This document shows positions 41,151-55,403 of a stretch of 64,000 nt of DNA, in pieces. Where the stretch lies: positions 1 through 64,000 of the forward strand of contig JAKFYI010000004.1 of NCBI GenBank assembly GCA_021730985.1, in the 5' to 3' direction. Numbering within the stretch: the first letter of the stretch is position 1; every line of letters starts with the position of its first letter. A model generated the notes under the pieces. That model was not told the DNA's origin and did not search any database. It saw only the letters and a list, made by a program, of their open reading frames with translations. Source of the stretch: Hyphomicrobiales bacterium (GTDB taxonomy: Bacteria; Pseudomonadota; Alphaproteobacteria; Rhizobiales; Xanthobacteraceae). Made by a program: the position numbers and the translations under genes.

Positions 41151-43232
41151 ATGGAAGCGTTTGGGGCAGAAGCTGCGTTCATGGCGACGGCGGCCGGCAA
41201 GGCGTTCTTCACGCTGATGGAGCCGCACCGGCTGATGTTCCTGGCGCTGGGCTGCATGATGGGCCTCATACTCGGCATCGTGCCCGGCATCGGCGGATTG
41301 ACCGGCACGGCTATGCTGCTGCCCTTCACCTTCGCGATGGACCCCTACTCCGCGTTCGCGCTGCTGCTGGGCCTCGGCTCCACCACCTCCACCGGTGATC
41401 CGATCCCGGCCATTCTGTTCGGCGTGCCCGGAGGTGCCGCCTCCGCTGCCACTGTTCTCGACGGCTTCCCGATGGCCAAGCGCGGCGAGGCAGGCCGTGC
41501 GCTGAGCGCGGCCTACATGTCGTCGCTGATGGGCGGCATCTTCGGCGCGGCGCTGCTCGCCGTATCGATCCCGATTCTGCGCCCGGTGATGCTCTATCTC
41601 GGATCGCCGGAGCTGCTCGCCTTTTCCATATTGGGAATATCCATGGTGGCCGTGCTGTCCGGCAGTGCACCGCTGCGCGGCGTCGCCGCGGCCTGCCTCG
41701 GCGTGATGATCGCAATGATCGGCTCCGATCCGCAGACCGGCACGCTGCGCTGGACCATGGACAGCCTCTACCTGTGGGACGGTCTGCGCCTGACGCCGCT
41801 GCTGCTCGGCATCTTCGCGCTTCCGGAGTTGTGCGATCTGCTGATCGGCCGCACCACCATCTCCAAGGTGATCGACAAGAAGAACATCTACAAAGGCCAG
41901 TGGCAGGGCGTGAAGGACTGCTTCGACAACTGGTGGCTGATCATGCGCTGCTCGTGGATCGGCGGCGGCATCGGCTCGATCCCCGGCATCAGCGCGTCGG
42001 TGATCGACTGGCTGGCATACGGCCATGCGCTCAAGACCGAGAAGGGCGCGCGCGAAACGTTCGGCAAGGGCGACGTGCGCGGCGTCATCGCATCGGAGAG
42101 TTCGAACAACGCCAAGGAGGGCGGCGCGCTGGTGCCGACCATCGCGTTCGGCGTGCCCGGCAGCGCCACCATGGCGATCCTGCTCGGCGCGTTCCTGATC
42201 CACGGCCTGGTGCCGGGCCCGGACATGCTGGGCAAGCACCTCGACATCACCTACACGATGGTGTGGTCGGTGGCGCTCGCCAACATCCTGGGCGCCGGCC
42301 TGTGCTACGCGTTCAGCCCGCAGTTCGCGCGGCTCGCCACGCTGCGCTACACGCTGATCCTGCCCGCCGTGCTGGGCGTCGTTTACATCGGCGCATTCGA
42401 GGCCAACCGAAGCTGGGGCGACCTGATCGCTCTGCTTGCGTTCGGCCTGCTCGGCTGGATCATGAAGCAGAACAAGTGGCCGCGGCCGCCACTGGTGCTC
42501 GGCTTGGTGCTGGGCGACTCGATCGAGCGCTACATGTTCATCTCGGTCGAGCGTTACGGCTTCACCTGGTTGTGGCGCCCGGTCGTTGCCGTGCTCCTGA
42601 TCATCGCGATCATCGGACTGGTGCGGCCGCTGATCGCCGACATCCGCCGCCAGGGTGGCGTCTTGAGAATGGCTGCGAGCTTCCAAGCGCCGACGTTCAA
42701 GCTGTCGCAATTGTTCACAGTGTTCTTCATCGCCGTGATCGGGACGATGGTGATTGCCGCGCTGCCGTGGCATTTCAGCGCCAAGCTGGTGCCGCTGGTG
42801 GTCGGGACCGTGGCACTCACCGCCGCAGGCCTCAGTCTCTTCAATGAGATGTTCCGCAAGCCCGAGACCGTCCCCACGGGCCTGGGCGAACAGGCCCAGC
42901 GTGAAGTCGGAGAAGCCATTCACATGGACCTGACGTCGGACACCGATCACCTGCCGATGCGCGTGGTCGCGGAGCGGGCGGCGCGGTTCTTCGGCTATCT
43001 GCTGGCGTTCATGGGATCGATGGCGGTGATCGGCCTGATCCCGACCGCGGCGATATTCGTGGTCGTATTCATGCGGCTCGAAGGCCAGGAGCGATGGAAA
43101 CTGACCCTGATCTATGCCGGCGTCCTGGCGATCATGATTTACTTCGTGTTCGACCGGTTCATGTCGATCCCCTGGCCGCCGACGCTGCTCGGGCAATGGT
43201 TTCCCGCACTGAAGGTGATCCCGTCGGTTTAG
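41151..43232 (+). CDS. TctA-TctB fused tripartite tricarboxylate permease
   Basis: 693 residues with many membrane helices. The first 500 residues are TctA (GCMMGLILGIVPGIGGLTGT, GDPIPAILFGVPGGAASAA, FGVPGSATMAILLGAFLIHG, LGDSIERYMFISVERYG); the remaining 180 carry four further helices with TctB-like features (FSAKLVPLVVGTVALTAAG, FFGYLLAFMGSMAVIGLIP, FDRFMSIPWPPTLLG). TctA and TctB are normally separate proteins, so this is a natural fusion of both membrane subunits; the receptor gene is just upstream. Imports the carboxylate bound by that receptor using an ion gradient. Confidence 0.88.
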   Translation: MEAFGAEAAFMATAAGKAFFTLMEPHRLMFLALGCMMGLILGIVPGIGGLTGTAMLLPFTFAMDPYSAFALLLGLGSTTSTGDPIPAILFGVPGGAASAATVLDGFPMAKRGEAGRALSAAYMSSLMGGIFGAALLAVSIPILRPVMLYLGSPELLAFSILGISMVAVLSGSAPLRGVAAACLGVMIAMIGSDPQTGTLRWTMDSLYLWDGLRLTPLLLGIFALPELCDLLIGRTTISKVIDKKNIYKGQWQGVKDCFDNWWLIMRCSWIGGGIGSIPGISASVIDWLAYGHALKTEKGARETFGKGDVRGVIASESSNNAKEGGALVPTIAFGVPGSATMAILLGAFLIHGLVPGPDMLGKHLDITYTMVWSVALANILGAGLCYAFSPQFARLATLRYTLILPAVLGVVYIGAFEANRSWGDLIALLAFGLLGWIMKQNKWPRPPLVLGLVLGDSIERYMFISVERYGFTWLWRPVVAVLLIIAIIGLVRPLIADIRRQGGVLRMAASFQAPTFKLSQLFTVFFIAVIGTMVIAALPWHFSAKLVPLVVGTVALTAAGLSLFNEMFRKPETVPTGLGEQAQREVGEAIHMDLTSDTDHLPMRVVAERAARFFGYLLAFMGSMAVIGLIPTAAIFVVVFMRLEGQERWKLTLIYAGVLAIMIYFVFDRFMSIPWPPTLLGQWFPALKVIPSV

Positions 43233-43342
43233 CGTTAACAAATCGCTGACGCGTGCCAGAACTTTGTCTCAAGCACGCGCAAAACAGGAACGAATTTGTA
43301 GTAATCCGCGTTGATGATCGCTCTGACGAGGGAGATCATTGA

Positions 43343-45013
43343 ATGCGCGGCACGTTCCATCAGTACCTTTCGGTCACAGCGGTTTTGCTGGCGTTGACCG
43401 GTGGAGCATCCGCGCAATCGGCCACGCCGGAGCCGCAAGCTCCCGAGCCGCAAATTTCCGGGCCGCAAGCCGCGGAGCCGCAGGTTGCGGCACCGCCCAG
43501 CGAAGCGGCACCGGCCGCACCGGCCACGCTTGAAGCAAAGCCTGCGGCGGAAACCAATGCGCTCGCACCCGGCCTGACCGGAGCCGATGCAGCGGTTGCC
43601 GCCAAGTTGCGCGATCTCGTCATCGCGGGCCTGGGCCGGCCGATCGAGCGCAAGTCAGACCGCGCCGGCGTCGAGGCGTTCTATCGCGCCCGCGGTTTCG
43701 CACCGCTCTGGAGCGCCGATGGCGCGATATCGCCCCGCGCCAAGGCCGCCGCTGCGTTCCTGAGCCGCGCCGATGCGGACGGTCTCGATCCCGCGGACTA
43801 TCCGGCGCCGCGCTTGAGCGGGCCCGAAACCGACAAGCTGGTACAGGACGAACTGGCCATGACCAATTCGGTTCTGTCGTTCGCGCGGCATGCCCGCACC
43901 GGCCGGGTCAGCTTCTCGCGGGTCAGCGGCGCGATCTTCTACGAACTGCCCGCGCCGCAGGCGGCCGATGTTCTGGCGAACATGGCGAACGCCGACGACC
44001 TGCGCGACGCCCTCAATTCGTATCATCCGCAGCACGCCGCCTATCAGGCGCTCAAGGCCAAGCTTGCGGAGGTGCGCGCCGACAAGAAGAGCGCAGCGCT
44101 CGCCGACACACTGATCGCCAACATGGAACGCTGGCGCTGGGTGCCGCGCGAGCTCGGCAAAGCGCATGTCGTCGTCAACATTCCCGACTACACGCTGAAG
44201 GTGGTCGATCGGGGCAAGACCGCGTGGACGACACGCATCGTGGTCGGCAAGGTGGGAGAGCAAGCCACCCCGCTGCTCAGCGAGACGATGAAGTTCATCA
44301 CGGTCAACCCGACCTGGAACGTGCCGCCGTCGATCATCCGCAACGAATATCTGCCGGCGCTGGCGCGGGATCCCGGCGCGCTCGACCGGATCGGCCTCAA
44401 GATCACGCACAAGGCCGACGGCACGGTTCGCATCTACCAGCCGCCCGGCGAGAAGAATGCGCTCGGCCGCATCCGCTTCAATTTCCCGAACCGGTTCCTG
44501 GTCTATCAGCACGACACGCCGCAGAAGCACCTGTTCGCCCAGGCGCAGCGCGCCTACAGCCACGGCTGCATGCGGGTGCAGAATCCCGAGCAGTATGCCG
44601 AGGTCCTGCTGTCGATCACGCAGCCCGACGAGCGCTACACCGCCGAGCGCGTGCAAAAGATGTACGGCAGCGCCGAGCGCAACATCAATCTGAAGACCCA
44701 CATCCCCGTGCACCTGACCTATCAGACCGCGTTCTTCGACGATGCGGGCCAGTTCCAGACGCGGCCCGACCTCTACGGTCACGACCGCACCATCACCGAT
44801 CTGCTGCGCGGCGGCCGTGGCGCCGACACACCCATCGCCCGCAACACCCATTCGAGCAGCAAGCCGGTCGCCGCCCGGGCACCGACTCGCCAGGACGACC
44901 AGGACCGGCGGCTCGATGGCCATTTCAACCAGGGCAGCGAGCGCGTCGCCCGCCGCTTCGAACTGGGCGGATCGACCTTCTACCCGCGGCGATCCTACGG
45001 CGCGCCGTACTGA
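43343..45013 (+). CDS. YcbB-type L,D-transpeptidase without peptidoglycan-binding domain
   Basis: 556 residues, exported (signal peptide ends GGASAQ). After a Pro/Ala/Glu-rich spacer with PEPQ-type repeats (residues 25-80) comes the scaffold domain (RAGVEAFYRARGFAPLWSADG, ADGLDPADYPAP, ARTGRVSFSRVS) and the YkuD catalytic domain with HGCMR centre (AYSHGCMRVQNP, His407, Cys409). YcbB enzymes form 3-3 peptidoglycan cross-links. Relative to the paralogue at 45275 about 75 residues holding the peptidoglycan-binding domain are cleanly absent between LAEVRADKK and ALADTLIANMERWRW. The Arg/Tyr-rich tail (RRFELGGSTFYPRRSYGAPY) is unusual. Activity probably kept. Confidence 0.93.
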   Translation: MRGTFHQYLSVTAVLLALTGGASAQSATPEPQAPEPQISGPQAAEPQVAAPPSEAAPAAPATLEAKPAAETNALAPGLTGADAAVAAKLRDLVIAGLGRPIERKSDRAGVEAFYRARGFAPLWSADGAISPRAKAAAAFLSRADADGLDPADYPAPRLSGPETDKLVQDELAMTNSVLSFARHARTGRVSFSRVSGAIFYELPAPQAADVLANMANADDLRDALNSYHPQHAAYQALKAKLAEVRADKKSAALADTLIANMERWRWVPRELGKAHVVVNIPDYTLKVVDRGKTAWTTRIVVGKVGEQATPLLSETMKFITVNPTWNVPPSIIRNEYLPALARDPGALDRIGLKITHKADGTVRIYQPPGEKNALGRIRFNFPNRFLVYQHDTPQKHLFAQAQRAYSHGCMRVQNPEQYAEVLLSITQPDERYTAERVQKMYGSAERNINLKTHIPVHLTYQTAFFDDAGQFQTRPDLYGHDRTITDLLRGGRGADTPIARNTHSSSKPVAARAPTRQDDQDRRLDGHFNQGSERVARRFELGGSTFYPRRSYGAPY

Positions 45014-45274
45014 CCGGCGGCCGCCCTGACGGGCCCGGATGACGGCAGCCCGCCGATCCGTGCTTTCGGGGATAAGTTGACAGCGGGGCTGCGAAAAACG
45101 CAGAAATCGACCCCGAAACCGCCTCAAAGCGTGGCGAAAAAACACACCCAGCGACATAAAGCAGCGGCGGCCCGTAGATCACGCGGGTTTCAGTAAACAG
45201 CGTTGCTGGAATTTGCTAATGCTGGGGCTGCTCCCATATTGGGCGCAGGTTCTGGAATTTCCGGAGACAAATCA

Positions 45275-47194
45275 ATGATTAAGCGGCGCGTCGATCATCT
45301 GCTGGCCGGCGTGGCCGTGGCAGCCGTTCTTGCCCTATCCCCTTCATTGAACAGCGCTTTTGCCTCCAACGAGCCCGCCGCGACCGCGACGCCGGGCTCC
45401 GAGACCGCCGCACCGGCTCAGCCGGCCACTGCCGCGGCGCCCGCAACGGCCGCTCCCGCAGCAGCCCCGGCCAGCACCGGCGCGGTCGGCTACCAGACCG
45501 CGTCCGTCGATTCGAACAGCGCCGTGAGCGAAAAGCTCCGCGAGTTGAGCGCCGGAAAATTCGACCGGCTGCTCGGCGGCCGCAAGGACCGCGCCGCCAT
45601 CGAGACGTTCTACAGCGAGCGCAACTTCGCCCCGCTCTGGATCGCCAATGGCGCCGCCAGCGAGCGCGGCAAGGCCGCCATCAACTATCTGATGCACATC
45701 GACGACCACGGCCTCGATCCGGCCGATTACGCGACGCCGGACATTCGCGCGGGCGCAGATGCCGACGCGCTGGCCGAGGCCGAACTCAAGTTCACCCAGG
45801 CGGTGGTCACGTTCGCGCGCCATGCCCAGACCGGCCGCGTGCACTACAGCCGCATTGCCTCCGACATCCTGTACGAACTGGATCGCCCGGAGCCGGCCGA
45901 TATCTTGAACAAGATCGCCAAGGCCCCGACCGCTGTCGAGGCGCTGGACAGTTTCCATCCGCCGCACGCCGCCTACCGCGCGCTCAAGGCGCAGTTGGCC
46001 AAGGCGCGCAAGGTGGACGACACCGGCCCGGCACGCATCCCCGGCGGTCTGACGCTGAAGTACAGCAAGGACAAGAAGGGCGCCGAAGTCCTGATGTACG
46101 ACCCGCGCGTTCCCGTGCTGCGCGAGCGGCTGGGCGTGATTGAGGGCGATGCGGACAACAAGACCTACGACAAGGCGCTGGCCGACGCGGTTACGAAATT
46201 CCAGAAGTCCAACAAGCTGAATGCCAACGGCCAGTTGAACGCCGCAACGCTCGAAGCGATCAACGGGCCGCGCCGCGACCGCGACGCCGACGTGATCCTG
46301 GCCAACATGGAGCGCTGGCGCTGGATACCGCGCGACCTCGGCAAGACCCACGTCATCGTCAACGTTCCGGACTACACGCTGAAGATCGTCCACAACGGCT
46401 CGACCTACTGGCAGACCAAGATCGTGGTCGGCAAGCCGAGCCAGGCGACACCGATCACCAGCGCGGAGATGAAGTTCATCACCGTCAACCCGACCTGGAA
46501 CGTGCCGCCGTCGATCATCCAGAACGAGTACCTGCCGGCAATGGCCCAGGACCCGACGGTGCTGGAGCGTATGGGCCTGAAGATCCAGCAGGCTCCGGAC
46601 GGCACCGTCCGCATCTGGCAGCCGCCGGGCGACCGCAATGCGCTCGGCCGCATCCGCTTCAACTTCCCGAACAAGTTCCTGGTCTATCAGCACGACACGC
46701 CGGACAAGCAGTTGTTCGCGCACGACAAGCGCGCCTACAGCCACGGCTGCATGCGGGTGAACGATCCGCTGATGTACGGCGAGAAGCTGCTTTCGCTGGT
46801 GCTGCCGAACGAGAACTACACCGCCGAGCGCCTGCGCAAGATGTTCGGCGGCTCCGAGGTCAACATCAACTTCCCGTTCAACATCCCGGTCCACCTCACC
46901 TATCAGAGTGCCTACGTCGATGACGCCGGCAAGCTGGTGATCCGCGAGGACGTCTACGGCCGTGACGCCCGGGTGCTGGCGGCCTTGAAGGGCTCCGAGC
47001 GCCGCGTGGCCGACATCCCGATGGACCGGCCGAAGCCCAACTTCGCGGCTCCGGTGCGGGTCGCGCCCGGCACCTACGGCAGCGGTTCGGATGGCGGCGG
47101 TCCGTCGTTCTTCGACCGCCTGTTCGGGGCGCCTGCGGCGACCACGCCTCCGCCGAAGCCGCCGCGCAACCAGCGCGCCGCATCGCGCAACTAG
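45275..47194 (+). CDS. YcbB-type L,D-transpeptidase with peptidoglycan-binding domain
   Basis: 639 residues from ATG 45275 (GGAGACAAATCA upstream). Signal peptide followed by an Ala/Pro-rich linker, scaffold domain (RAAIETFYSERNFAPLWIANG, DHGLDPADYATP), a PG_binding_1 domain at about residues 256-332 (VPVLRERLGVIEGD, ALADAVTKFQKSNKLNANG), and the YkuD domain with AYSHGCMRVNDP (His490, Cys492). Forms 3-3 cross-links in the periplasm. It is a tandem copy of the preceding gene (260-base gap). C-terminal low-complexity tail rich in Pro/Arg. An intrinsic terminator follows. Confidence 0.95.
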   Translation: MIKRRVDHLLAGVAVAAVLALSPSLNSAFASNEPAATATPGSETAAPAQPATAAAPATAAPAAAPASTGAVGYQTASVDSNSAVSEKLRELSAGKFDRLLGGRKDRAAIETFYSERNFAPLWIANGAASERGKAAINYLMHIDDHGLDPADYATPDIRAGADADALAEAELKFTQAVVTFARHAQTGRVHYSRIASDILYELDRPEPADILNKIAKAPTAVEALDSFHPPHAAYRALKAQLAKARKVDDTGPARIPGGLTLKYSKDKKGAEVLMYDPRVPVLRERLGVIEGDADNKTYDKALADAVTKFQKSNKLNANGQLNAATLEAINGPRRDRDADVILANMERWRWIPRDLGKTHVIVNVPDYTLKIVHNGSTYWQTKIVVGKPSQATPITSAEMKFITVNPTWNVPPSIIQNEYLPAMAQDPTVLERMGLKIQQAPDGTVRIWQPPGDRNALGRIRFNFPNKFLVYQHDTPDKQLFAHDKRAYSHGCMRVNDPLMYGEKLLSLVLPNENYTAERLRKMFGGSEVNINFPFNIPVHLTYQSAYVDDAGKLVIREDVYGRDARVLAALKGSERRVADIPMDRPKPNFAAPVRVAPGTYGSGSDGGGPSFFDRLFGAPAATTPPPKPPRNQRAASRN

Positions 47195-47217
47195 GGGCTT
47201 CCGAGAGCAGCGTTGTT

Positions 47218-47249
47218 CATGGCCGGGCTTTTCCGGCCATGATCTTTTT
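47218..47249 (+). terminator. Rho-independent terminator after the second L,D-transpeptidase
   Basis: Stem CATGGCCGG, loop GCTTTT, stem CCGGCCATG, then ATCTTTTT. Well formed on the plus strand, between convergent genes; on the minus strand no T tract follows. Confidence 0.88.
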
Positions 47250-47260
47250 GGGCACCCGGT

Positions 47261-48352
47261 CTAGCCCTTCAGGCTCTTGACGTTGTAGGTGAACACCGGC
47301 CGGTGAAAGCCCTTCAGCGTCAGTTCGCCGATCTCGTCCGCCTCGGTGAGATCCTCGATGGCGGCGAAGGCCTTGGCATCGACGAGAATCTGGCCGGCCA
47401 GCGCCTCGCCGCACAGCCGCGCCGACAGGTTCACCACCGAGCCGATCGCCGAATAGTCGTAACGCCCCTCGAAGCCGATCTGGCCGATGGTGGCGTAGCC
47501 GTGCGCGATCCCCATGCCGAAGCCGAGCTGGTGGCCGAACTTTCGCCATTTGACGGCGAGTTGGGCCACCGCCTGCTGCATCTCGATGGCCATGCTGACC
47601 GCGCGCAGCACCGGCTGATCGACCTTCACCGGATCGTTGAACAGCACCATCAGGCCGTCGCCGGCAAACTTGTCCAGCGTGCCCTCGTGCTTGTGGATCA
47701 GCGCACCGAGACAGGCGTGATATTCGGCCAGCACGCCCATCACCTCCTCGGGCTCCGCGGTTTCGGCAAACGCCGTGAAGCCGCGCAGATCGCAGAACAC
47801 CACGCTGATGTCGCGGCGGTGGCTCTTGATGACGTCCTCGCCGGCGCCGACCAGCAGCTCGGCCACCTGCGGCGCGAGAAAGCGCTTGAGCCGGCCGACG
47901 CGGTCGAGCTCGCCGACCTGGTCGCTGACGCGCTGCTCCAGGGTCTTGTTCCAGTCGATGACGGTGTCGTGCAGCTCCTTGATGCGCAGCACCGACTTGA
48001 CGCGGGCGACGAGCGACATCTGATCGACCGGCTTGGTGAGGTATTCGTCGGCGCCGGCCTCCAGCCCCGCGACGATGTCCTTGCTGTCGGCCTTCGCCGT
48101 CACCAGGATGATCGGCGTGAACGGCATGCTCTTGTCGCCCTTGATGCGCTTGGTCACCTCGATGCCGTCGAGCTTCGGCATCATGATGTCGAGTAGGATC
48201 AGGTCGGGCTTGTATTGCAGGTTGGCGGCGAGCGCCTCTTCGCCGTCGGCGGCCTGCAGCAGCTCATAGCCGTGCACACCGAGCCGCGTGACCAGGATGT
48301 CGCGGTTGGTCTCGTTGTCGTCGACGATCAGGATACGCGGCGGATTGTGCAT
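47261..48352 (-). CDS. Response regulator fused to class III adenylate/guanylate cyclase
   Basis: 363 residues. Receiver domain 1-125 with acidic pocket DDNE, phospho-acceptor Asp55 (LILLDIMMP) and Lys107 (YLTKPV). A coiled linker (LHDTVIDWNKTLEQRVSDQV) leads to a CHD cyclase domain (about 170-345): metal-binding DISVVFCDLRGFTAFAE, substrate/metal segment KFAGDGLMVLFNDP, and YSAIGSVVNLSARLCGEAL (transition-state Asn...Arg). Phosphorylation by the upstream kinases would control cyclic-nucleotide output. Last gene of a four-gene minus-strand signalling operon (18 bases after the previous one). Confidence 0.93.
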   Translation of the reverse strand: MHNPPRILIVDDNETNRDILVTRLGVHGYELLQAADGEEALAANLQYKPDLILLDIMMPKLDGIEVTKRIKGDKSMPFTPIILVTAKADSKDIVAGLEAGADEYLTKPVDQMSLVARVKSVLRIKELHDTVIDWNKTLEQRVSDQVGELDRVGRLKRFLAPQVAELLVGAGEDVIKSHRRDISVVFCDLRGFTAFAETAEPEEVMGVLAEYHACLGALIHKHEGTLDKFAGDGLMVLFNDPVKVDQPVLRAVSMAIEMQQAVAQLAVKWRKFGHQLGFGMGIAHGYATIGQIGFEGRYDYSAIGSVVNLSARLCGEALAGQILVDAKAFAAIEDLTEADEIGELTLKGFHRPVFTYNVKSLKG

Positions 48353-48370
48353 GAGGAGAAACGAACCCGG

Positions 48371-48732
48371 TTACTTCAGATATTCCCTGATCTTCGCCAG
48401 CAACTGCCGCGGGCTGTACGGCTTGGTCACGTAGTCGTCGCAACCCGCCGCGCGCGCCTTCTCGGCGTCGCCGCTGAGCGCGTAGGAGGTCACCACAATA
48501 ATCGGGATGGCCTTCCAGTCGGGATTGGCCTTGATGCGGCGCGTGGCCTCGTAGCCGTCCATGACCGGAAGCTGGATGTCCATCAGGATCAGGTCCGGCT
48601 TGCTTTTGGCGACCGCGTCGATCGCCTCCTGGCCGTTCTCGGCCTCGACCATGTCGTAGTCGGTGCTGGACAGCAGGTCGCGCAGGATCTGCCGATTGTC
48701 CTCCTGGTCTTCGACCACCAAGATACACTTTT

Positions 48733-48736
<4 letters not shown>
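48371..48736 (-). CDS. Single-domain response regulator (DivK-like)
   Basis: 121-residue stand-alone receiver: [20 protein letters not shown] (acidic pair), phospho-acceptor Asp53 ([15 protein letters not shown]), Thr/Ser VVTSYAL and Lys YVTKPYS. The start overlaps the stop of the six-GAF kinase (ATGA). Could shuttle phosphate between the two kinases and the receiver-cyclase, or act allosterically like DivK. Length and sequence are canonical. Confidence 0.94.
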
Positions 48737-52832
<4,096 letters not shown>

Positions 52833-52836
<4 letters not shown>

Positions 52837-55280
52837 TGCGCGGCCTGGGCCTGGCGCTCGACGTTGACCGGTATCGAGAACAGGAAGGTGGCGCCCTTGC
52901 CCACCTCCGACTCGACCCACATCCGCCCGCCGTGCATTTCGACGATCTGCCTGGCAATCGCGAGGCCGAGACCGGTGCCGCCCTTTTCCTTGGTGGTCGA
53001 AGAATCCGCCTGCTGGAACTCCTCGAAGATCTTGGCCTGATCGGCCGGAGCGATCCCGGGCCCGGTGTCGGTCACCGAGACGGTGACGGTGTCCTGATCG
53101 GCCGCGGTGGTGATCGTGACGCTGCCGTGATCGGTGAACTTCAACGCATTGCCGACCATGTTGAGCAGCACTTGGGTCAGGCGGCGCTCGTCGCCGTGCG
53201 CCGGAGGCAACTGCGCGGGCATCTCCACCTTGAGGTCGAGTTTCTTGTTTTTAGCGATCGATTCGACGGTGCCGAACACGTTGTGGACCATATCCTTGAT
53301 CGAATAATCGGCGAGCGAGAGCGTGAGCTGGCCGGCCTCGATCTTCGACAGATCGAGCACGTCGTTGATCAACCCGAGCAGATGCTTGCCGTTGGCCTGC
53401 ACGCGGGTCAGCACGCCGTTCATCTTTTCCGTCGGCTCGCCGTAGATGCCGTCGAGGATCAACTCGGTGTAGCCGAGGATGGCGTTCATCGGCGTGCGCA
53501 GCTCGTGGCTCATGTTGGCGAGGAACTGCGACTTGTGCTTGCTCGCCTCGGCGAGCTGGCGGCCCTTCTCTTCGATCTCCAGGAACAGCCGCGCGTTTTG
53601 AATCGCCAGCACCGACTGCGAGGCGAAGGTGCGAAGCAGATCGACCGTGCTTCGGGGGAACTCGCCCGGCTCCTTGCGGCGCACCACAAGGGCGCCGAAA
53701 GTCTCGTCCGAGCGCATCAGCGGAACCAGCAGCCGCGCCCGATATCCCTCATGCAGGATGATGTCGTTGACCGGTGACGGAGGCTCGTTGCGCATATCTG
53801 CGACTTGCGTGGGCTCGCCCCGCTCGGTGGCCTCACCGACCGCCTCCGACAGGCTGACGTGCTGATCGCGCAGCGCGGCGATCATCTCATCGCTCATGCC
53901 ATAGGTGGCGCGCAGCCGGAACTCGGCCGACAGCTCGTCGAACACATAAATGGCGCCGGCCTCGGTGTTGGAGAGCTGCGTCGCCTTGGTGACGACGGCG
54001 GACAGCACCTGCTCCAGATCGAGCGTCGAATTGACCGCCTGCGAGACCTCGCCCAGCGCGCGCAGCTCGGCGACCGATTGCGCCAACTCGCTGGTGCGCA
54101 GCTCGACCTTGTTTTCCAGGTCGGCATAGGACTCCTGAAGCCTGGCGCCCATGTCGTTGAACTGATCGGCGAGACCTTCCAGTTCGTCGCCTGTCTTGAT
54201 CGAGATGCGCTGCGCGAAGTCGCCGCTGCCGATCCGCGCCGCTCCCGCCCGCAGCGCCTGGATCGGCACCACCATGCGGCGGGCGAGGAACACGCCGGCC
54301 AGCACCGCGAAAACCAGCGCCGCCAGCAGCACATACGCCAGCCGGTACAGCGCCTCATACAGCGAGGCATAAGCCTCCTGGACCGGCAGCTCGACGAACA
54401 TCCGCCAGCCGAGCGGATCGATCGGCGCCGAAGCCGTGAGCACTTCGCGGCCCTGGATATTCTGCGCGACCTGGAGATCGTCAGCCGGGTCGTCCGGCGT
54501 GTTGCGCGCCGCCCGCACCTGCGGCAGCCGCGACATATCCGTGTTTCGCAAAACCAAACTGATGTCGGGGTGCGCGATCAGCCGGCCCTGACGGTCGATG
54601 ACATAGGCACTGCCCTTCTCGCCGACCTTGATCTGGGACACCACGTCCCAGATCAGCTTGAGGTTGACCTCCGCGATGCTGACGCCGGCGTCGCGTCGTG
54701 TGCCGGCGAGCGACAGCGTCATGTAGGGCTCGGACTCGCGGCGGAAATAAACCGGGCCGTAGTAGATTTTGTTGGCGGCAGCTTCAGCGAACTTCGGCTC
54801 CTTGGAGAAGTCGATGCCGCTGCCAACCACGTCCATCGCCAGGCGGGACACGCGCAGGCGCTCCTTGCCGGCTGAATCGACCTGCGCCAGTTCGGTGATG
54901 GCGGGGACCTGGCGCAACAGACGAAGCGCGTCGAAGCGGCGCTGCTCGATCGAACTGGCCGACCACGGCAGTTGTGTGGTCCAGCCGAGCTGGCTCTCGA
55001 TTTCCTTGATGAACTGGCTGATCTTCGCGGATGCCGCTTCCGCCTGCTCGCGCTGGATGCGGACCAGCGACGCCTTGTGCTCCTGGTAATAGAAATAGAC
55101 CTCGAAAATGCCGTTGGAGAGCAGCGCGACGCTCACCACCAGCACGAACAGGCCGACGTATTTCGTGAACAGCCGGCTGCCGATTTTGATGGCCGGCCCC
55201 GCGTCGCCGGACGCGGCGAGACTTGCAACCTCGGCGCCGCGCGGGCTCTTCCTCCGGCGAAGGCGGTCTAGAATCCCCAT
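52833..55280 (-). CDS. Membrane sensor histidine kinase (dCache-HAMP-GAF-kinase)
   Basis: 815 residues. First membrane helix at about 41-62 ([20 protein letters not shown]), then a periplasmic dCache-like sensor to about 310 ([42 protein letters not shown]), second helix ([20 protein letters not shown]), HAMP, coiled coil ([19 protein letters not shown]), GAF (about 400-560) and kinase core with H-box [17 protein letters not shown] (His592), [17 protein letters not shown] and [13 protein letters not shown]. First gene of the signalling operon, so it senses an external cue (probably a small ligand), with the six-GAF kinase sensing internal ones. Confidence 0.95.
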
Positions 55281-55403
55281 GGCGCGTAAAGTAGCGGGAC
55301 GCGGCGCAATTGTCGCCCGCCGCGGCAGGTCAGAAACACCTAAAACCGGCGCTGGATACAGCCAAAATCAACGGCTTACGCCCGGCGGGCCCGGAACGGC
55401 CGG

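Noticed and set aside
41046-43241. 731-codon open frame on the minus strand
   Set aside because: Exactly antisense to the TctA-TctB permease; its translation is His/Arg/Gln-rich low complexity, the usual shadow of a high-GC gene.
45344-46894. 516-codon minus-strand open frame opposite the second L,D-transpeptidase
   Set aside because: Shadow of a gene with intact YkuD and PG-binding motifs; translation Val/Arg/Gly-rich without domains.
47227-47261. Terminator for the minus-strand signalling operon
   Set aside because: The hairpin has a T tract only on the plus strand, so it fits the L,D-transpeptidase gene and not the operon ending at 47261.
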